Source: Pseudomonas sp. KUIN-1 (GTDB lineage Bacteria > Pseudomonadota > Gammaproteobacteria > Pseudomonadales > Pseudomonadaceae). From it: 64,000 nt of DNA. The notes beneath the pieces were generated by a model. It was not told the DNA's origin. It did not search any database and worked only from the letters and a program-made list of their open reading frames with translations. Below are positions 1 through 9,894 of the stretch, in pieces. The first letter of the stretch is position 1. Each line of letters starts with the position of its first letter. The translations under genes were made by a program, and so were the position numbers. Location of the stretch: assembly GCF_009176725.1 (NCBI RefSeq), contig NZ_AP020337.1:186001-250000 (forward strand). The letters are read 5' to 3'.

Positions 1-652
1 GCCGCTCGCCAAGCTGGTGATTCTGGTTTACGTGGCCATCGCCTTCTTCGCCTTCGTGGTGCTGGGGCTGATCGCTCGTGCATTCGGCTTTTCGGTCATC
101 AGGCTGATGCGTATCTTCAAGGACGAGCTGATTCTGTCCTACTCCACGGCCAGCTCTGAAACCGTGCTGCCACGGGTGATCCAGAAGATGGAAGCCTATG
201 GCGCACCGAAGGCGATTTGCAGTTTCGTGGTGCCCACGGGCTACTCGTTCAACCTTGACGGTTCGACGCTCTATCAGAGCATCGCAGCCATCTTCATCGC
301 TCAGTTGTACGGCATCGACCTGTCGATTGGCGCGCAATTGATGCTGGTGCTGACCCTGATGGTCACCTCCAAAGGCATCGCGGGCGTACCGGGGGTTTCC
401 TTCGTGGTGCTGCTGGCGACCCTGGGCAGCGCCGGTATTCCACTGGAAGGCCTGGCGTTCATCGCCGGTGTCGACCGCATCATGGACATGGCGCGTACCG
501 CTTTGAACGTGATCGGCAATGCGCTGGCAGTGCTGGTTATCTCGCGCTGGGAAGGCATGTATGACGATGCCAAGGGCGAGCGCTACTGGAACTCCCTGCC
601 GCACTGGCGCAGCAAAGAGCCCGTGCCGATGGGGCAACCGACGGCGGACTGA
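1..652 (+). CDS. gltP: Dicarboxylate/glutamate:cation symporter, C-terminal part (gene starts before the window)
   Basis: The reading frame is open from base 2 to the TGA at 650-652, giving the last 216 residues of a DAACS-family secondary transporter. Inner-membrane uptake of glutamate/aspartate or C4-dicarboxylates with H+ or Na+ is the family role. The hallmark C-terminal repeat is visible: a TSKGIAGVPG motif followed by a hydrophobic stretch and an ending helix with DRIMDMARTALNVIGN, where the aspartate and asparagine line the substrate and cation sites. The gene name is a best guess among gltP, gltT and dctA; the family is certain. It is followed by a terminator-like hairpin. Confidence 0.85.
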   Translation, partial: PLAKLVILVYVAIAFFAFVVLGLIARAFGFSVIRLMRIFKDELILSYSTASSETVLPRVIQKMEAYGAPKAICSFVVPTGYSFNLDGSTLYQSIAAIFIAQLYGIDLSIGAQLMLVLTLMVTSKGIAGVPGVSFVVLLATLGSAGIPLEGLAFIAGVDRIMDMARTALNVIGNALAVLVISRWEGMYDDAKGERYWNSLPHWRSKEPVPMGQPTAD

Positions 653-673
653 TCTTCGCTATGTGCTGACAAG

Positions 674-703
674 CCCCGGACCTCCGGGGTTTGTTGTTTT
701 CAG
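674..703 (+). terminator. Rho-independent terminator after the symporter gene
   Basis: CCCCGG (674-679), a 4-base loop and CCGGGG (684-689) are followed by a T-rich run TTTGTTGTTTT. It lies 21 bases after the symporter stop and before the next gene. Confidence 0.75.
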
Positions 704-742
704 GTCGCCGGTTAGACTGCCTGCCTTACCTGAGGAGTGACC

Positions 743-1027
743 ATGACCGACGACATCGATAATGACGAAGAAGACTTTGCTGCCTCGACGCTGATCGAAG
801 CTATCGAAAACCAGATCGAAGCCGGTAACCCGCCCGCAGCCAGAGCGGTGTTCAACATGCTGACCCTGGTGAACTATGAGCGTGAAGATATTCTTGAAAT
901 GATGGCGCATGTGTTGGCCATCGAGATCGATGCCTTGCTGGAGCAGGACCGTCCGTTCGACACGCAATGGTATGAAGCAGCGCTGCGCGCCCTGCCCGAC
1001 CTGCCCGACCTGCCGCCGGAAAAGTGA
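743..1027 (+). CDS. Small acidic conserved hypothetical protein
   Basis: A 94-residue, strongly acidic protein (N-terminus MTDDIDNDEEDF) with no signal peptide or membrane segment, so probably cytoplasmic. The middle is helical with many Glu and Leu; the tail repeats Leu-Pro-Asp. I chose ATG 743 because GAGGAG at 732-737 sits 5 bases upstream; a GTG at 737 in the same frame overlaps that ribosome site. I recognise no domain. It stands alone between a terminator and the next small gene. Confidence 0.7.
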   Translation: MTDDIDNDEEDFAASTLIEAIENQIEAGNPPAARAVFNMLTLVNYEREDILEMMAHVLAIEIDALLEQDRPFDTQWYEAALRALPDLPDLPPEK

Positions 1028-1243
1028 TCCTGCGGTCAGAGCAGGCCAGCAAGATATATGCTGTAAACACTTCAGACGCTGACTACACTGCAAATGCCCC
1101 GCTGCCGCTTGATCCTCCGGGGCCACACGCCAAACCGGCTTTAACGGTCATCCAGAACCGACGAGCGCAGATCGGACACGTCGATTCCAGAGCACACCCG
1201 CCAGCCGGCGAGGTCGTATTACTACAAAAAGTCTGGAGTACCT

Positions 1244-1492
1244 ATGTCGTATACCCCTGAGTTGGTTGCCGAACTGGAAATCCTTGCACTGTTCAATCTG
1301 GGAAACACCCAGGAAGGCCTCAAAGTCCACCATGTAGCGGCGCCCACGGCCGTTGCAGCCGCACAAAGACTCTTCGATAAAGGACTGACGACCCAGGTCG
1401 ATGGCGGTTACCTGACCAGCCTCGGGCTCGAGGCCGCCCAGCATGCCCAATCCTTGCTGACCATCCTCAACGTCTCCAGGCAAGCCGCCTGA
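1244..1492 (+). CDS. TIGR02647 family small protein
   Basis: An 82-residue protein starting MSYTPELVAELEIL with an AGT-rich Shine-Dalgarno region (TCTGGAG) before the ATG. The sequence matches my recollection of the TIGR02647 family of small, probably DNA-binding gammaproteobacterial proteins (helix, LFNL, then a winged-helix-like body ending in a leucine-rich helix). The molecular function of the family is not established. It lies directly upstream of cyaA with a hairpin between them, so it is probably its own transcription unit. Confidence 0.7.
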   Translation: MSYTPELVAELEILALFNLGNTQEGLKVHHVAAPTAVAAAQRLFDKGLTTQVDGGYLTSLGLEAAQHAQSLLTILNVSRQAA

Positions 1493-1499
1493 ATGTCGC

Positions 1500-1532
1500 A
1501 GGGCCTGCGCACAAAAAAGCGTGGCAGGCCCT
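1500..1532 (+). terminator. Probable terminator hairpin after the TIGR02647 gene
   Basis: AGGGCCTG (1500-1507) pairs with CAGGCCCT (1525-1532), with an internal GCAC/GTG extension. It lies 8 bases past the stop codon. The T-tract after it is poor, so it may be only a weak terminator. Confidence 0.45.
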
Positions 1533-1674
1533 TCACTTATCCGAGCGCCAGTCGATACAGGACGTTGGCGCCAGAATAACCATCCGACCGAATCCGCTTC
1601 TCTCGGCTGCAAACCTTCTCCGCCATCTTTCTCGGTAATTCCACGCCTGCACAGGCCAGATGCCTTGAGTTGCG

Positions 1675-4521
1675 ATGACGCGTAATCCTGAAATTCGCCC
1701 CGACCTGGATGAGGGCATCGACCGCAAGGTTCTCAGCCAGTTGCGTAACCGTTTCCTGTCGCTCAATGACGGGCGGTACGCGCGTGCGCTGGAAGGTATG
1801 TCGACCCGCCAGCAGAGCGTGTTGACCCTGCTGCCGCTGTTCTTTCACGTCAACCATCCGCTGTTGCCCGGTTATGTTTCCGGCAGCACGCCTGCCGGTG
1901 TCTCGCATTACGAACCGGACACACTGGCCCTGGTCGAGGCGCAGCGGCTGACGCGCTCCTTTTCCTACAAGGCCCGGCACGGCAACCCGCCCCAGCCGAT
2001 TCATGGCCTGTTTCTGATGGGCAGCCTCGGCACGCTGGCCCAGGCTGAACAAAGCGATATGGATGTCTGGGTCTGCCACGACAGCGAGCTGGAGCCGGAG
2101 GCCATCGCCGAACTGCGCAAGAAATGCCAGGCACTTGAAGCCTGGGCGGCGACGATGGGCGCAGAGGCGCATTTTTTTCTGATCGACCCGCAGCGTTTCA
2201 AGAGCGGTGAGCGCGATTCGCAGCTCAGCTCGGACGATTGCGGGACTACCCAGCATTACCTGTTGCTCGACGAGTTCTATCGGACCGCTATCTGGCTCGC
2301 CGGGCGCACCCCGATGTGGTGGCTGGTGCCGGTCTATGAAGAGCAGAACTATGAGGATTACACCCACACCCTGCTGAGCAAGCGCTTCATTCGCGCCAGT
2401 GAGGTGCTCGACCTCGGCCCGATGTCGCACATTCCCCCGGCCGAGTTTATCGGTGCCGGATTATGGCAGTTGTTCAAAGGCATCGAGTCGCCCTACAAGT
2501 CTGTGCTCAAGCTGCTGTTGATCGAGGTCTATTCCAGCGAGCATCCCCGCGTGCAGTGCCTGAGCCTGCGTTTCAAGCAAGCGGTGTTCGCCAATCAGCT
2601 GGACCCGGATGAGCTTGACCCCTATGTGGTCGTGTACCGGCGCATCGAGGAGCATCTGCAGGCACGCAACGAGCCGGAGCGCCTGGAACTGGTGCGCCGC
2701 AGCCTGTACCTGAAGGTCAACAAGAAGCTCACCGGGTCGACCCGCCAGCGCAACGTCGGTTGGCAGCGCCAACTGCTGGAACGCCTGACGACGGAGTGGG
2801 GTTGGGATGAGCGTCAACTGGCGCTGCTCGACAGCCGCAGCCAGTGGAAAGTCCGCCAGGTGGCGGGCGAGCGCCGCGCGCTGGTCAACGAGCTGAATTA
2901 CAGCTATCGCTTTCAGAGCCGCTTCGCCAAAACGCAAAGCACTGCCGACGCCCTCAACACTCGCGACCTGACCATTCTGGGTCGGCGTCTGTATGCGGCT
3001 TTTGAACGCAAGGCGGGCAAGGTCGAGTTCATCAACCCGGGCATCGCCCCTGACCTTGCCGAAGATACGCTGACGCTGGTGCACTCCCCCGACAAGCGCG
3101 AGCCCGGCAAGCACCAGTGGGCCTTGTACAACGGCAATCTGGGCATTCACGAGTGGCCGAATTTCTCACCGCTCAAACGCAGCCGTGAATTGCTTGAGTT
3201 GCTGACCTGGTGCCATCGCAATACCGTGATCGACAGCACCACCCGTGTGGCATTGCACCCGGGCGCCAGTGACCTGAGCGAGTTCGAGCTGTTCAACCTG
3301 ATGGGCGCCTTGCAGCAGAGCATTCAGCTGCCACTGCCCGAGGTCAGCGATGAGGCGTTGCTGATGCCCAGCACGCCCAGTGAGATACTGTTGTTGATCA
3401 ATGTCGGCGTCGATCCGCTCAGCCATCATCGCGACCTCAATATTCTGATGACCACCGAGCGCACCGACTCGCTCAGCTACGCGGGTGTCCGGGAAAATCT
3501 GGTGCTGACGCTGGACCAGATCACCCTCAATACCTGGAACGAAACACTGGTCAGCCGCTACGACGGCCCGCACGCCCTGCTCGACTGCATGAGCGAACTG
3601 CTCGGCAGCCTGCCGCAGCGCGGTAAACAGCCGCAGATTCACGTGCGCTGCTTCTGCCATAACCGCGCGCCCGCCATTGCCCAGCGTGTTGAAGAGCTGA
3701 TCGGCACGGCGCGGTTGTTGCTGGAGAGGCGGCTCAATCACCGTTACCTGATTCAGGTGCAGCAGCAGTATCACGTGCTGGAGATGAAGCCGGGTCAGAT
3801 CGGTCATGTGGTGGTCAACAGTCTGCCGGGGTTGTTCAAGTACCTGGGTGAAGAGCTGTCGTCGTACAGCCCCTTGCACCTGGACCCGCAGGCACTCGAT
3901 GACCACGATCTGGCCCTGATCCTGCCGCTTGGCCAGCCGGAATGCATTCAGGTGTTCTACCGGGTCAACGAGCCGGACGCTGACCTGTACGTGCTCGATG
4001 AACACAATTCGCTCTGGCATCAGCGTCTGCCGTATCACGATGAACAAAGCCTGCTGGTGCCGCTGCAGCGCTTTCTTCACGCGCTGGTTTATCGCCGGGG
4101 CGCCTCATTACCGCTGGATGATCCGTCCGCGCCGGTTACGCTGGAAACCCTTTACTATCAGATGCTGCCCTCCGGCGCAGGGCCTGCCCGACGTGTCGAG
4201 CATCGACCGGCGCCGACTGCAGCGGACAAGGCGTTTTACGACGTACAGGCAATCATCGAGGAAACCTCGCCAGGGCAACCGAACGCCACCCTGTACTGCG
4301 ACAACAGCGAGTTTTCCGAACTGGAATACGGCGATCGACTGTACGCCGCCGTCGCGCAGCAAATCCTCGGCAAACGCCTGGAGCTTCAGCGCTACCGCTG
4401 TTACATCACCGACCTGGACCTGTCCGGGCTGCTGGACGGCAAGCACGGGCAAAGCATCCTCTTCCTGCGCCACAAGGCCGAACTGGAAAAGCTGCTGAAC
4501 GAGGCGATGGATCAGGCCTGA
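1675..4521 (+). CDS. cyaA: Class I adenylate cyclase
   Basis: A 948-residue enzyme that makes cyclic AMP from ATP, the signal for the Vfr/CRP regulator in pseudomonads. Length and sequence fit class I cyclases of gammaproteobacteria. The N-terminal half is the catalytic nucleotidyltransferase-like domain: a GSLGT motif at residues 116-120 followed by SDMDVWV, with D128 and D130 as likely metal ligands. The C-terminal half is the regulatory part that in enterobacteria responds to the sugar phosphotransferase system. No signal or membrane segments are seen. ATG 1675 gives the expected N-terminus. Long antisense frames over this gene are composition artefacts. Confidence 0.95.
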   Translation: MTRNPEIRPDLDEGIDRKVLSQLRNRFLSLNDGRYARALEGMSTRQQSVLTLLPLFFHVNHPLLPGYVSGSTPAGVSHYEPDTLALVEAQRLTRSFSYKARHGNPPQPIHGLFLMGSLGTLAQAEQSDMDVWVCHDSELEPEAIAELRKKCQALEAWAATMGAEAHFFLIDPQRFKSGERDSQLSSDDCGTTQHYLLLDEFYRTAIWLAGRTPMWWLVPVYEEQNYEDYTHTLLSKRFIRASEVLDLGPMSHIPPAEFIGAGLWQLFKGIESPYKSVLKLLLIEVYSSEHPRVQCLSLRFKQAVFANQLDPDELDPYVVVYRRIEEHLQARNEPERLELVRRSLYLKVNKKLTGSTRQRNVGWQRQLLERLTTEWGWDERQLALLDSRSQWKVRQVAGERRALVNELNYSYRFQSRFAKTQSTADALNTRDLTILGRRLYAAFERKAGKVEFINPGIAPDLAEDTLTLVHSPDKREPGKHQWALYNGNLGIHEWPNFSPLKRSRELLELLTWCHRNTVIDSTTRVALHPGASDLSEFELFNLMGALQQSIQLPLPEVSDEALLMPSTPSEILLLINVGVDPLSHHRDLNILMTTERTDSLSYAGVRENLVLTLDQITLNTWNETLVSRYDGPHALLDCMSELLGSLPQRGKQPQIHVRCFCHNRAPAIAQRVEELIGTARLLLERRLNHRYLIQVQQQYHVLEMKPGQIGHVVVNSLPGLFKYLGEELSSYSPLHLDPQALDDHDLALILPLGQPECIQVFYRVNEPDADLYVLDEHNSLWHQRLPYHDEQSLLVPLQRFLHALVYRRGASLPLDDPSAPVTLETLYYQMLPSGAGPARRVEHRPAPTAADKAFYDVQAIIEETSPGQPNATLYCDNSEFSELEYGDRLYAAVAQQILGKRLELQRYRCYITDLDLSGLLDGKHGQSILFLRHKAELEKLLNEAMDQA

Positions 4522-4554
4522 CCTGCTGCATTGGCACGATAGGTGTTCTCTGGT

Positions 4555-4625
4555 GCGCCTATCGCTCCTCACGCTCCGCTTGGGAATGCAGTTCCGGACG
4601 CTCTGCGTCCGCTCTTGAATGCGGA
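4555..4625. repeat. Pseudomonas intergenic palindromic repeat (REP-like)
   Basis: Between the convergent cyaA and rnk lies the common Pseudomonas intergenic unit with 'cctcacgctccgc' and a perfect hairpin GGACGC-TCT-GCGTCC at 4596-4610. Related units occur at 53.36-53.84 kb and near 60.0 kb in this window. It may also end both converging transcripts. Confidence 0.6.
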
Positions 4626-4652
4626 AGCGCTCTGCGGATGCGGCGTCTTCGA

Positions 4653-5060
4653 TTACTCGTATTCGCCCGCCGCTTCCGGCTGATACTCCACCGCCAGCAA
4701 GGTCAGTTTCAGGGTCTTGCCGCCCGGTGCAGGCCAGTCGATGTGTTGGCCGATTTGCAGGCCCAGCAGCGCCGAGCCCATTGGTGCCAGGACCGAGACG
4801 GTGCCGTCTGCGCCCGCATCCTGTGGATAAACCAGCTTGAGGTGATAGTCCTTGCCGCTGACTTCTTCGCGGCAATGCACGCGCGAATTCATGGTCACAA
4901 CGCCCGCAGGCACTTCATCGTGGCCAACCACCTGGTCGGCGCGGTCCAGTTCGGCCTGCAGTGCCTGGATGCCAGGTGTGTCTTCATTCTGGTCGGCGAT
5001 AAACTTTTCAAGACGCTGTACGTCGAGCCGAGTGAGGATGATCGAAGGTGCTGTGGTCAT
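4653..5060 (-). CDS. rnk: Rnk, nucleoside diphosphate kinase regulator (GreA/GreB-like)
   Basis: 135 residues, the usual Rnk length. A short N-terminal helical part (PSIILTRLDVQRLEKFI) precedes a GreA/GreB-type FKBP-like domain (VSVLAPMGSALLGLQIGQ). Rnk binds RNA polymerase through the secondary-channel domain and in Pseudomonas and E. coli affects nucleoside diphosphate kinase level and, in P. aeruginosa, alginate production. ATG 5060 is chosen because the protein then starts MTTAPSIILTR as in other pseudomonads, and an AAGGAGTC ribosome site precedes it; the frame runs further upstream only through a terminator. Confidence 0.9.
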   Translation of the reverse strand: MTTAPSIILTRLDVQRLEKFIADQNEDTPGIQALQAELDRADQVVGHDEVPAGVVTMNSRVHCREEVSGKDYHLKLVYPQDAGADGTVSVLAPMGSALLGLQIGQHIDWPAPGGKTLKLTLLAVEYQPEAAGEYE

Positions 5061-5098
5061 GGTCTGGGCAGACTCCTTTATTCTCCATGAATAAAACA

Positions 5099-5122
5099 AA
5101 ACCCCACCAATTGGCGGGGTTT
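5099..5122 (-). terminator. Terminator between the DUF1289 gene and rnk
   Basis: AAACCCC...GGGGTTT inverted repeat (5099-5105 and 5116-5122), centre AATT. On the minus strand it is followed by TTTTGTTTTAT. It separates the cyaY-DUF1289 unit from rnk. Confidence 0.75.
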
Positions 5123-5194
5123 GACGAGCCTCTTGTCTGCAGAGGCAAGGCCTGACACTAACACAGCGCAGTAAATACACAACCCGACGCGGTT

Positions 5195-5431
5195 TCAGCC
5201 TGCCGCCTGGTCAACCTCGGCGCGGGCTCGACGCTGATCGGCCTCGTGGCGAATCTGGCGGCGCCGGTCGTCATCGGCAGAGCGCCATTCGCGGATGTCT
5301 TCGACATGACGGAAGCACCCCAGGCAAACCTTCTGCTCATCGAGCCGACACAGGCTGATACACGGCGAGGCTACTGCCGGGCTGACATTGCTGAAAAGCG
5401 GCTTGGACGGTCGAACGGGGGACTGGCTCAC
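5195..5431 (-). CDS. DUF1289 domain-containing protein
   Basis: A 78-residue protein with the family's short cysteine core: SPCISLC, then KVCLGCFR, then the W-R pair (EWRSADDDRRRQI). The four cysteines could bind a metal. A charged helix ends the protein. It starts 2 bases after the cyaY stop, so the two are co-transcribed, which hints at a link to iron-sulfur or metal biology; the family's actual function is unknown. Confidence 0.8.
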   Translation of the reverse strand: MSQSPVRPSKPLFSNVSPAVASPCISLCRLDEQKVCLGCFRHVEDIREWRSADDDRRRQIRHEADQRRARAEVDQAAG

Positions 5432-5433
5432 GA

Positions 5434-5766
5434 TCAGATCTCGGAGAAGTCCAGTTCGACACCGGCCTGCTCGACGGTAAAGCGCTCCAGCATCTCGCTC
5501 AGCAGCTCATCACTGGAATCGCAGGCCCAGCACTGATTCTCTTCGTCGTAGTCGAAGTGAAAACCACCCGATCTGGCCGCCAGCCAGAGCTGACGCAGGG
5601 GCTCCTGACGGCTGAAGATAAGCTGCGTGCCGCCTTCAAACTTGACCGTCAGTACACCGGCCGAGTTTTCCAGGTCCACATCCAGACCACTGTCATCGAA
5701 TACGTCTTCGATATTTTGCTGCGTCGCATCGACGAGGTCGTGAAAACGGGCTTCGGTCAAACTCAT
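5434..5766 (-). CDS. cyaY: Iron donor / frataxin protein CyaY
   Basis: 110 residues, typical for bacterial frataxin. The N-terminal acidic helix (DATQQNIEDVFDDSGLDVDLE) supplies iron-binding carboxylates, and the beta-sheet surface with QPLRQLWLAARSGG-like sequence (EPLRQLWLA) and the WACDSSDEL segment are family hallmarks. It regulates iron supply and cysteine desulfurase activity during iron-sulfur cluster assembly in the cytoplasm. It is divergent from lptM-lysA, the conserved Pseudomonas and enterobacterial arrangement. Confidence 0.93.
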   Translation of the reverse strand: MSLTEARFHDLVDATQQNIEDVFDDSGLDVDLENSAGVLTVKFEGGTQLIFSRQEPLRQLWLAARSGGFHFDYDEENQCWACDSSDELLSEMLERFTVEQAGVELDFSEI

Positions 5767-6004
5767 TGCGGGAACCTCGATAAGTGTCTGCAGATAGCGC
5801 AGAGGGGCAAGATACGGACGCTGCCAGGCAAATGCAAAGCTTACTCATCATTGACGATGCACGAGCACTTTAATCCCGATCAACCATAGCTCTGCTGCGG
5901 CTTTCGCGCCAAAGGCCCGCCAGACGGGACGCTGCTCGCATAGGCAAGGTGCCGGGTGGTCGGTATACTCGGGCGCAATTAATGCTTTTACAAAGGATTT
6001 CGCC

Positions 6005-6151
6005 ATGAAGCGCCTGATCTCTTCGCTTGCTGCGCTTGTCGCGGTCGCTTGTCTTGTTACAGCTTGTGGCCAGAAAGGCCCGCTGTATCTGCCGGATGAC
6101 ACCAAAACCCCGGACGAACAAGCCAAATCGCAATCGCACAAGCACCTTTAA
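6005..6151 (+). CDS. lptM: Small outer-membrane lipoprotein LptM (YifL)
   Basis: A 48-residue lipoprotein. The N-terminus MKRLISSLAALVAVACLVTAC is a lipoprotein signal with lipobox LVTAC (cysteine at residue 21), followed by the family signature GQKGPLYLP. In E. coli LptM binds and helps mature the LPS translocon LptD/LptE. It precedes lysA by 9 bases, as in most gammaproteobacteria, and probably heads that operon. Confidence 0.88.
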   Translation: MKRLISSLAALVAVACLVTACGQKGPLYLPDDTKTPDEQAKSQSHKHL

Positions 6152-6160
6152 GGGACTCCA

Positions 6161-7408
6161 ATGGACGCCTTCAACTACCGCGACGGTGAGCTGTTCGCGG
6201 AAGGGGTAGCATTGTCTGCCATTGCCGAGCGCTTCGGCACGCCGACCTATGTCTACTCGCGCGCTCACATCGAAGCGCAATACCGTGCCTACGCCGACGC
6301 GCTGAGCGGCATGCCGCATATGGTCTGCTTCGCCGTAAAAGCCAACTCCAACCTGGGCGTGCTCAATGTCCTGGCGCGCCTTGGCGCCGGTTTCGACATC
6401 GTCTCGCGTGGCGAGCTGGAGCGTGTGCTGGCGGCGGGTGGCAAAGCCGAAAAGATCGTGTTTTCCGGTGTCGGCAAGACCCGCGAAGACATGCGTCGCG
6501 CCCTTGAAGTCGGCGTGCACTGCTTCAACGTCGAATCCACCGACGAGCTGGAGCGCCTGCAGGAAGTGGCTGCCGAACTCAACGTTCGGGCGCCGATATC
6601 GCTGCGGGTCAATCCGGACGTGGATGCAGGCACTCACCCCTACATCTCCACCGGCCTCAAGGAAAACAAGTTCGGTATCGCCATTGCAGCAGCGGAAGAC
6701 GTGTACATTCGCGCCTCGCAACTGCCGAACCTGGAAGTGATCGGGGTCGACTGCCATATCGGCTCGCAACTGACCACGCTCGAACCGTTCATCGATGCGC
6801 TGGATCGCCTGCTGGCCCTGGTCGATCGTCTGGGCGATTGCGGCATTCATCTGCACCACATCGACCTGGGTGGCGGCCTTGGCGTGCGTTATCGCGACGA
6901 AGAGCCTCCGCTGGCGGCCGACTACATCAAGGCCGTGCGCGAGCGTCTGGCCGGTCGCGACCTGGGGCTGCTGTTCGAGCCGGGACGCTTCATCGTCGCC
7001 AACGCAGGCGCGTTGCTGACCCGTGTCGAATACCTCAAGCATACCGAGCACAAGGATTTTGCCATCGTCGATGCGGCGATGAACGATCTGATCCGGCCTG
7101 CCCTGTATCAGGCCTGGATGGATGTCACAGCGGTGCGTCCGCGTGACAGCGAACCTCGTGCGTACGATATCGTCGGGCCGATCTGCGAGACCGGCGACTT
7201 CCTCGCCAAGGGGCGCGAGCTGGCGCTGGCCGAGGGCGATCTGCTGGCCGTTCATTCAGCCGGTGCCTATGGCTTCGTCATGAGCTCGAACTACAACACC
7301 CGTGGCCGTGCCGCCGAGGTACTGGTCGACGGTTCCCAGGCTTTTGAAGTGCGTCGTCGCGAAACCGTGGCCGAGCTGTTCGCTGGCGAAAGCCTGCTGC
7401 CGGAGTAA
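6161..7408 (+). CDS. lysA: Diaminopimelate decarboxylase
   Basis: 415 residues, fold-type III PLP enzyme that converts meso-diaminopimelate to L-lysine, the last step of lysine synthesis. The PLP lysine is in CFAVKANSN (K60). The glycine-rich phosphate loop (LGGGLGVRY), the EPGR motif and the C-terminal GPICETGD active-site cysteine near residue 343 are present. It follows lptM and precedes dapF by 5 bases, placing the enzymes either side of meso-diaminopimelate in one operon. Confidence 0.97.
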   Translation: MDAFNYRDGELFAEGVALSAIAERFGTPTYVYSRAHIEAQYRAYADALSGMPHMVCFAVKANSNLGVLNVLARLGAGFDIVSRGELERVLAAGGKAEKIVFSGVGKTREDMRRALEVGVHCFNVESTDELERLQEVAAELNVRAPISLRVNPDVDAGTHPYISTGLKENKFGIAIAAAEDVYIRASQLPNLEVIGVDCHIGSQLTTLEPFIDALDRLLALVDRLGDCGIHLHHIDLGGGLGVRYRDEEPPLAADYIKAVRERLAGRDLGLLFEPGRFIVANAGALLTRVEYLKHTEHKDFAIVDAAMNDLIRPALYQAWMDVTAVRPRDSEPRAYDIVGPICETGDFLAKGRELALAEGDLLAVHSAGAYGFVMSSNYNTRGRAAEVLVDGSQAFEVRRRETVAELFAGESLLPE

Positions 7409-7413
7409 TCCCC

Positions 7414-8244
7414 ATGCTGCTGCGTTTTACCAAGATGCACGGGCTGGGTAACGACTTCATGGTCCTGGACCTTGTGAGTCAGCACGCGCATATCTTGCCC
7501 AAGCACGCCAAACAATGGGGCGACCGCCACACCGGTATCGGTTTCGATCAGCTTTTGCTGGTCGAGGCGCCGAACAACCCGGATGTGGACTTTCGCTATC
7601 GAATCTTCAATTCCGACGGCTCCGAAGTCGAACAGTGCGGCAACGGCGCGCGCTGCTTTGCCCGTTTCGTACTCGACAAGCGCCTGACGGCCAAGAAGCA
7701 GATACGCGTCGAGACCAAGAGCGGCATCATCGAACTGGATATCCGCAGCGACGGGCAGATCAGCGTCGATATGGGGCCGCCCAGGTTTGTCCCTGAAGAG
7801 ATTCCCTTCGAAGCAGCGGAGCAGGCTACCTGTTACACCGTTGACGTCGACGGTCAGCATGTCGACATGGCGGCTGTGTCCATGGGCAATCCGCACGCTG
7901 TGCTGCGGGTCGATGACATCAATAACGCACCGGTGCATGAACTGGGGCCGAAGATCGAGCATCACCCGCGCTTTCCGGCCCGGGTCAACGTCGGCTTTCT
8001 CCACGTCGTGGACCGTCAGCGGGCACAGCTGCGTGTCTGGGAACGCGGTGCCGGGGAAACCCAGGCGTGCGGCACCGGTGCCTGTGCGGCGGCTGTCGCG
8101 GCCATCAGTCAGGGCTGGATGGACTCGCCGTTGCTGATCGACCTGCCCGGAGGGCGCCTGTCCATCGAATGGGCTGGGCCGGGACATTCTGTCATGATGA
8201 CCGGCCCTGCAGTCAGGGTCTATGAAGGCCAAGTCCGTCTTTGA
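7414..8244 (+). CDS. dapF: Diaminopimelate epimerase
   Basis: 276 residues. It interconverts LL- and meso-diaminopimelate without cofactor using two cysteines: C75 in EQCGNGARC and C219 in QACGTGACA, both present. The start [16 protein letters not shown] is the family N-terminus. The product feeds lysA and peptidoglycan. It is part of the lptM-lysA-dapF-DUF484-xerC-HAD run with gaps of only a few bases. Confidence 0.97.
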   Translation: MLLRFTKMHGLGNDFMVLDLVSQHAHILPKHAKQWGDRHTGIGFDQLLLVEAPNNPDVDFRYRIFNSDGSEVEQCGNGARCFARFVLDKRLTAKKQIRVETKSGIIELDIRSDGQISVDMGPPRFVPEEIPFEAAEQATCYTVDVDGQHVDMAAVSMGNPHAVLRVDDINNAPVHELGPKIEHHPRFPARVNVGFLHVVDRQRAQLRVWERGAGETQACGTGACAAAVAAISQGWMDSPLLIDLPGGRLSIEWAGPGHSVMMTGPAVRVYEGQVRL

Positions 8245-8257
8245 GTGAGTAAGTACC

Positions 8258-8992
8258 ATGACCGATCAACCTCCCGCTTCAACAGGCACACCCTGCGAAT
8301 CGCCTGTCGATAGCGCAGCGCCAGACCTTGAAGCAGAGGCGGTCATCGCCTTCCTGCTCGAGCACCCGGACTTCTTCGCCGAGCACGACGAGCTGCTGGT
8401 GTCGATGCGCATCCCGCACCAGCGTGGCGACACCGTTTCGCTGGTCGAGCGTCAGCTCAAGCTGCTGCGCGAGCGCAATATCGAAATGCGCCATCGCCTG
8501 TCGCAATTGATGGACGTCGCACGGGACAACGACCGCCTGTTCGAAAAGACCCGCCGCCTGAACCTCGCGCTGATGGATGCGACCAGTCTGGAAGAGCTGG
8601 TCATCGCCGTCGAAGACAGCCTGCGTCAGGACTTTCAGGTGCCCTTTGTCAGCCTGATCCTGTTCAGCGACAGCCCGATGCCCGTGGGGCGCTGGGTCAG
8701 CGGTGCCGACGCACAGAAAGCCATCGGCGGCCTGATTGGCGAGAAGATCATCTGCGGCGCGCTGCGTGAGCATGAACTGGCGTTTCTGTTCGGTGCAGAG
8801 CAGGGCAAGGAGGTCGGTTCGACTGCCATCGCCAGCCTCAATCATCTGGGCCTGCATGGCGTGCTGGCCATCGGCAGCCGTGATCCGCAGCATTACAAAA
8901 GCTCGGTCGGCACCCTGTTCCTCAGTTATATCGCCGACGTGCTGAGCCGCCTGCTGCCGCGCTTCGCCCACTCATTACGCTCGGTTCGCTAG
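8258..8992 (+). CDS. DUF484 family protein (GAF-like)
   Basis: 244 residues. A proline- and alanine-rich tail is followed by a helix ([20 protein letters not shown]), a coiled-coil part ([18 protein letters not shown]) and a GAF-like domain ([11 protein letters not shown] to the C-terminus). The family is always found between dapF and xerC in pseudomonads. Its role is unknown; the conserved link to xerC makes a role near chromosome dimer resolution or its control possible, which is inference only. xerC begins 2 bases after its stop. Confidence 0.85.
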   Translation: MTDQPPASTGTPCESPVDSAAPDLEAEAVIAFLLEHPDFFAEHDELLVSMRIPHQRGDTVSLVERQLKLLRERNIEMRHRLSQLMDVARDNDRLFEKTRRLNLALMDATSLEELVIAVEDSLRQDFQVPFVSLILFSDSPMPVGRWVSGADAQKAIGGLIGEKIICGALREHELAFLFGAEQGKEVGSTAIASLNHLGLHGVLAIGSRDPQHYKSSVGTLFLSYIADVLSRLLPRFAHSLRSVR

Positions 8993-8994
8993 CC

Positions 8995-9894
8995 ATGGAT
9001 CAGCATCTGGACGCCTACTGCATGCACCTGCGCAGTGAGCGCCAGGTGTCGCCTCACACGCTGGAAGCCTACCGACGCGACCTGGGTAAGGTCCTGGCGT
9101 ATTGCCAGAAGGCACAGGTGTCGAGCTGGAGTGACCTGGATATCCAGCACCTGCGCAGCTTCACTGCCCGCCAGCACCAGCAGGGCCAGTCTTCACGCAG
9201 CCTGGCGAGGATGCTGTCGGCGGTGCGCGGCTTCTACAAGTACCTCAATCGCGAAGGCATCTGCCAGCACGACCCGGCAAACGGTCTGTCACCGCCCAAG
9301 GGCGAGCGGCGTCTGCCCAAGACCCTGGACACCGACCGCGCCGCGCAATTGCTGGACGGCGGCGTTGAAGATGATTTCCTGGCGCACCGCGACCAAGCCA
9401 TCCTGGAGCTGCTGTACTCGTCAGGGTTGCGCCTCTCCGAACTGACCGGTCTGAATCTGGACCAGCTGGACCTGCGTGACGGACTGGTGCAGGTGCTGGG
9501 TAAGGGCAGCAAGACCCGCGTATTGCCTGTGGGCAGCAAGGCGCGCCAGGCACTGGAAGTCTGGCTGCCGCTGCGCGCCCTGACCAATCCGCAGGACGAC
9601 GCGGTATTTGTCAGCCAGCAAGGCAAGCGCCTCGGCCCGCGCGCCATTCAGGTGCGACTCAAGGCAGCCGGTGAGCGAGAGCTGGGGCAGAATCTGCACC
9701 CGCACATGTTGCGGCACTCCTTCGCCAGTCATCTGCTCGAATCGTCACAGGACCTGCGCGCCGTGCAGGAGCTGCTTGGTCATGCGGATATTAAGACCAC
9801 GCAGATATATACACACCTGGACTTCCAGCATTTGGCTACTGTTTATGACAGCGCCCATCCCCGAGCCAAACGTAAAGGAGCTGCAGATGATTAA
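8995..9894 (+). CDS. xerC: Tyrosine recombinase XerC
   Basis: 299 residues. With XerD it resolves chromosome dimers at dif. An N-terminal core-binding SAM-like domain ([20 protein letters not shown]) is followed by the catalytic domain with the R in [22 protein letters not shown] (H and R), [16 protein letters not shown] (H and the nucleophile Y). All catalytic residues are intact. Its last 8 bases overlap the start of the HAD gene. Confidence 0.96.
   Translation: MDQHLDAYCMHLRSERQVSPHTLEAYRRDLGKVLAYCQKAQVSSWSDLDIQHLRSFTARQHQQGQSSRSLARMLSAVRGFYKYLNREGICQHDPANGLSPPKGERRLPKTLDTDRAAQLLDGGVEDDFLAHRDQAILELLYSSGLRLSELTGLNLDQLDLRDGLVQVLGKGSKTRVLPVGSKARQALEVWLPLRALTNPQDDAVFVSQQGKRLGPRAIQVRLKAAGERELGQNLHPHMLRHSFASHLLESSQDLRAVQELLGHADIKTTQIYTHLDFQHLATVYDSAHPRAKRKGAADD

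Noticed and set aside
1537..2430. 297-codon minus-strand frame over cyaA
   Set aside because: Shadow of cyaA.
5870..7255. 461-codon minus-strand frame over lysA
   Set aside because: Shadow of lysA and lptM, which are certain.
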